7,903 bases of DNA from Clostridiales bacterium UBA735 (lineage in GTDB: Bacteria > Bacillota > Clostridia > Oscillospirales > Oscillospiraceae): assembly GCA_002298695.1 (NCBI GenBank), contig DBLB01000040.1, positions 1 to 7,903 of the forward strand. The letters run 5' to 3'. A model generated the notes under the pieces. That model was given only the letters and a program-made list of their open reading frames with translations, had not been told where the DNA came from and ran no database searches. The position numbers and the translations under genes are program-made. Shown here piece after piece: positions 7,599 to 7,903 of this stretch (the first letter of the stretch is position 1; each line of letters starts with the position of its first letter).

Positions 7599-7612
7599 GC
7601 GCATTTTTGCGC
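7599..7612 (+). other. Short hairpin after the infB stop
   Basis: GCGCA (7599-7603) pairs with TGCGC (7608-7612) around a TTTT loop, 5 nt past the infB stop codon. The stem is short, and the following CCCCATTCTTTT is only partly T-rich. It could contribute to termination together with the longer hairpin at 7618-7651, but it is weak alone. Confidence 0.35.
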
Positions 7613-7617
7613 CCCCA

Positions 7618-7651
7618 TTCTTTTCTTTCTCTTTTCGGAGAAAGAAAAGAA
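7618..7651 (+). repeat. Perfect 14-bp pyrimidine/purine hairpin downstream of infB
   Basis: An all-pyrimidine arm (7618-7631) is followed by a 6-nt loop TTTTCG and an all-purine arm (7638-7651) that is its exact reverse complement. No T-tract follows on either strand, so it does not fit a standard intrinsic terminator, though it may end or stabilise the infB mRNA 3' end. It is the first of three structured units in 7618-7747. Confidence 0.85.
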
Positions 7652-7680
7652 CCGTGTCGCACCGCCAAGAAAAGAAAGAG
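7638..7680 (+). repeat. Perfect polypurine mirror repeat
   Basis: The purine arm 7638-7651 (GAGAAAGAAAAGAA) recurs in reversed order at 7667-7680 (AAGAAAAGAAAGAG), 14 of 14 positions. The symmetry extends 3 nt further into the spacer (CCG at 7652-7654, GCC at 7664-7666). The spacer is 7652-7666. Mirror-symmetric polypurine tracts are the sequence class able to form intramolecular triplexes (H-DNA). Whether that happens here is not shown. Confidence 0.8.
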
Positions 7681-7684
7681 ACGA

Positions 7685-7712
7685 CCAGAGAACCTTTCGG
7701 TCGGTTCTCTGG
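7685..7712. repeat. Perfect 10-bp hairpin
   Basis: CCAGAGAACC (7685-7694) pairs with GGTTCTCTGG (7703-7712) around an 8-nt loop TTTCGGTC. A shorter alternative, ACC/GGT closing on TTTC, competes at the stem tip. There is no adjacent T-tract. It follows the polypurine mirror repeat by 4 nt and looks like part of the same composite element. Confidence 0.75.
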
Positions 7713-7726
7713 ACTCTCCCGCTCGA

Positions 7727-7747
7727 CCAAGGGCCCTTGGCCCTTGG
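7727..7747. repeat. 14-bp palindrome with an extra half-site
   Basis: CCAAGGGCCCTTGG (7727-7740) is a perfect palindrome with no loop, followed directly by a second CCCTTGG (7741-7747). As RNA or single-stranded DNA, the first arm (7727-7733) could instead pair with the third (7741-7747), looping out the middle copy as a 7-nt loop. It is the last unit of the repeat cluster. Confidence 0.75.
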
Positions 7748-7903
7748 ATCCCCGCGGCGTATGGAAATCGTACAGCAGTCGTCTGTCCGCCATCATCAAG
7801 ATAGCGTGCGGCGCGTAGTTGTGAGCGGAAAGGTGATTTGGGGCGGGCAAACAAGACCGGGCGAATGAGCTGTCACATGATGGCGGCACGGGATGCACTT
7901 CCG
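7748..7903. other. Non-coding remainder to window end
   Basis: I see no convincing gene, tRNA or promoter here; with the repeats at 7599-7747, the whole stretch 7595-7903 lacks a supported gene. A 10-bp perfect inverted repeat, CCGCCATCAT (7787-7796) and ATGATGGCGG (7877-7886), brackets about 80 nt. Two ATG codons at 7877 and 7880 open a frame to the window edge (MMAARDALP) but have no ribosome binding site, so I do not call a gene. Confidence 0.4.

Noticed and set aside
5306..7618. 770-codon open frame antisense to infB
   Set aside because: It lies wholly opposite a certain IF-2 gene. Strong G/C preference at third codon positions removes stop codons from this antisense register. The translation is a monotone of D, L, V, R and A with no domain or ribosome binding site.
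7638..7680. A minimal CRISPR or direct-repeat array
   Set aside because: The two purine tracts are mirror images, not direct repeats, and there are only two of them.
7581..7898. 105-codon minus-strand frame over the repeat cluster after infB
   Set aside because: It is composed of the hairpins and palindrome, overlaps the infB end, and has no ribosome binding site or domain. It looks like a typical spurious call on a dispersed repeat.
7877..7903. Possible gene start (ATGATG) running off the window
   Set aside because: No Shine-Dalgarno upstream, only nine codons visible, and no resemblance to the start of RbfA or another expected neighbour.

Overview
The window looks like a chromosomal segment of a GC-rich Firmicute, most likely a gut clostridium of the Oscillospiraceae/Ruminococcaceae type. 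That assignment is inferred from three things: strong AGGAGG ribosome binding sites, the Gram-positive gene order rimP-nusA-ylxR-ylxQ-infB, and a strong preference for G or C at third codon positions. No phage, plasmid or defence genes are visible.

The left third (1-2600) carries two minus-strand genes. The gene at 1863-2555 encodes a small, unrecognised protein of about seven membrane segments. It has its own promoter and ends at a GAGA-tetraloop terminator. Next on the minus strand is 63-1700, a secreted protein with a transglutaminase-like Cys-His-Asp domain. Between them (1701-1862) lie the terminator and an 18-bp inverted repeat that reuses the terminator's core sequence.

The middle and right (2700-7594) hold the nusA-infB operon on the plus strand. 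It starts at a clear promoter (TTGCTT, 17 bp, TATAAT). A short leader containing a terminator-like hairpin follows, then rimP (GTG start), nusA, ylxR, ylxQ and infB (TTG start). The genes are tightly packed, with gaps of 18, 24 and 15 nt and one 14-nt overlap. Together they supply 30S maturation (RimP), transcription elongation and termination control (NusA), RNA-binding accessory proteins (YlxR/RnpM, YlxQ) and translation initiation factor IF-2.

The last 309 nt (7595-7903) contain no convincing gene. They hold a dense cluster of structured repeats: a perfect 14-bp pyrimidine/purine hairpin whose purine arm is repeated in exact mirror order, a second 10-bp hairpin, and a 14-bp palindrome with an extra half-site. 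rbfA, which commonly follows infB, is absent from this stretch. This repeat cluster is the least explained part of the window. I see no evidence for a multi-gene novel system.
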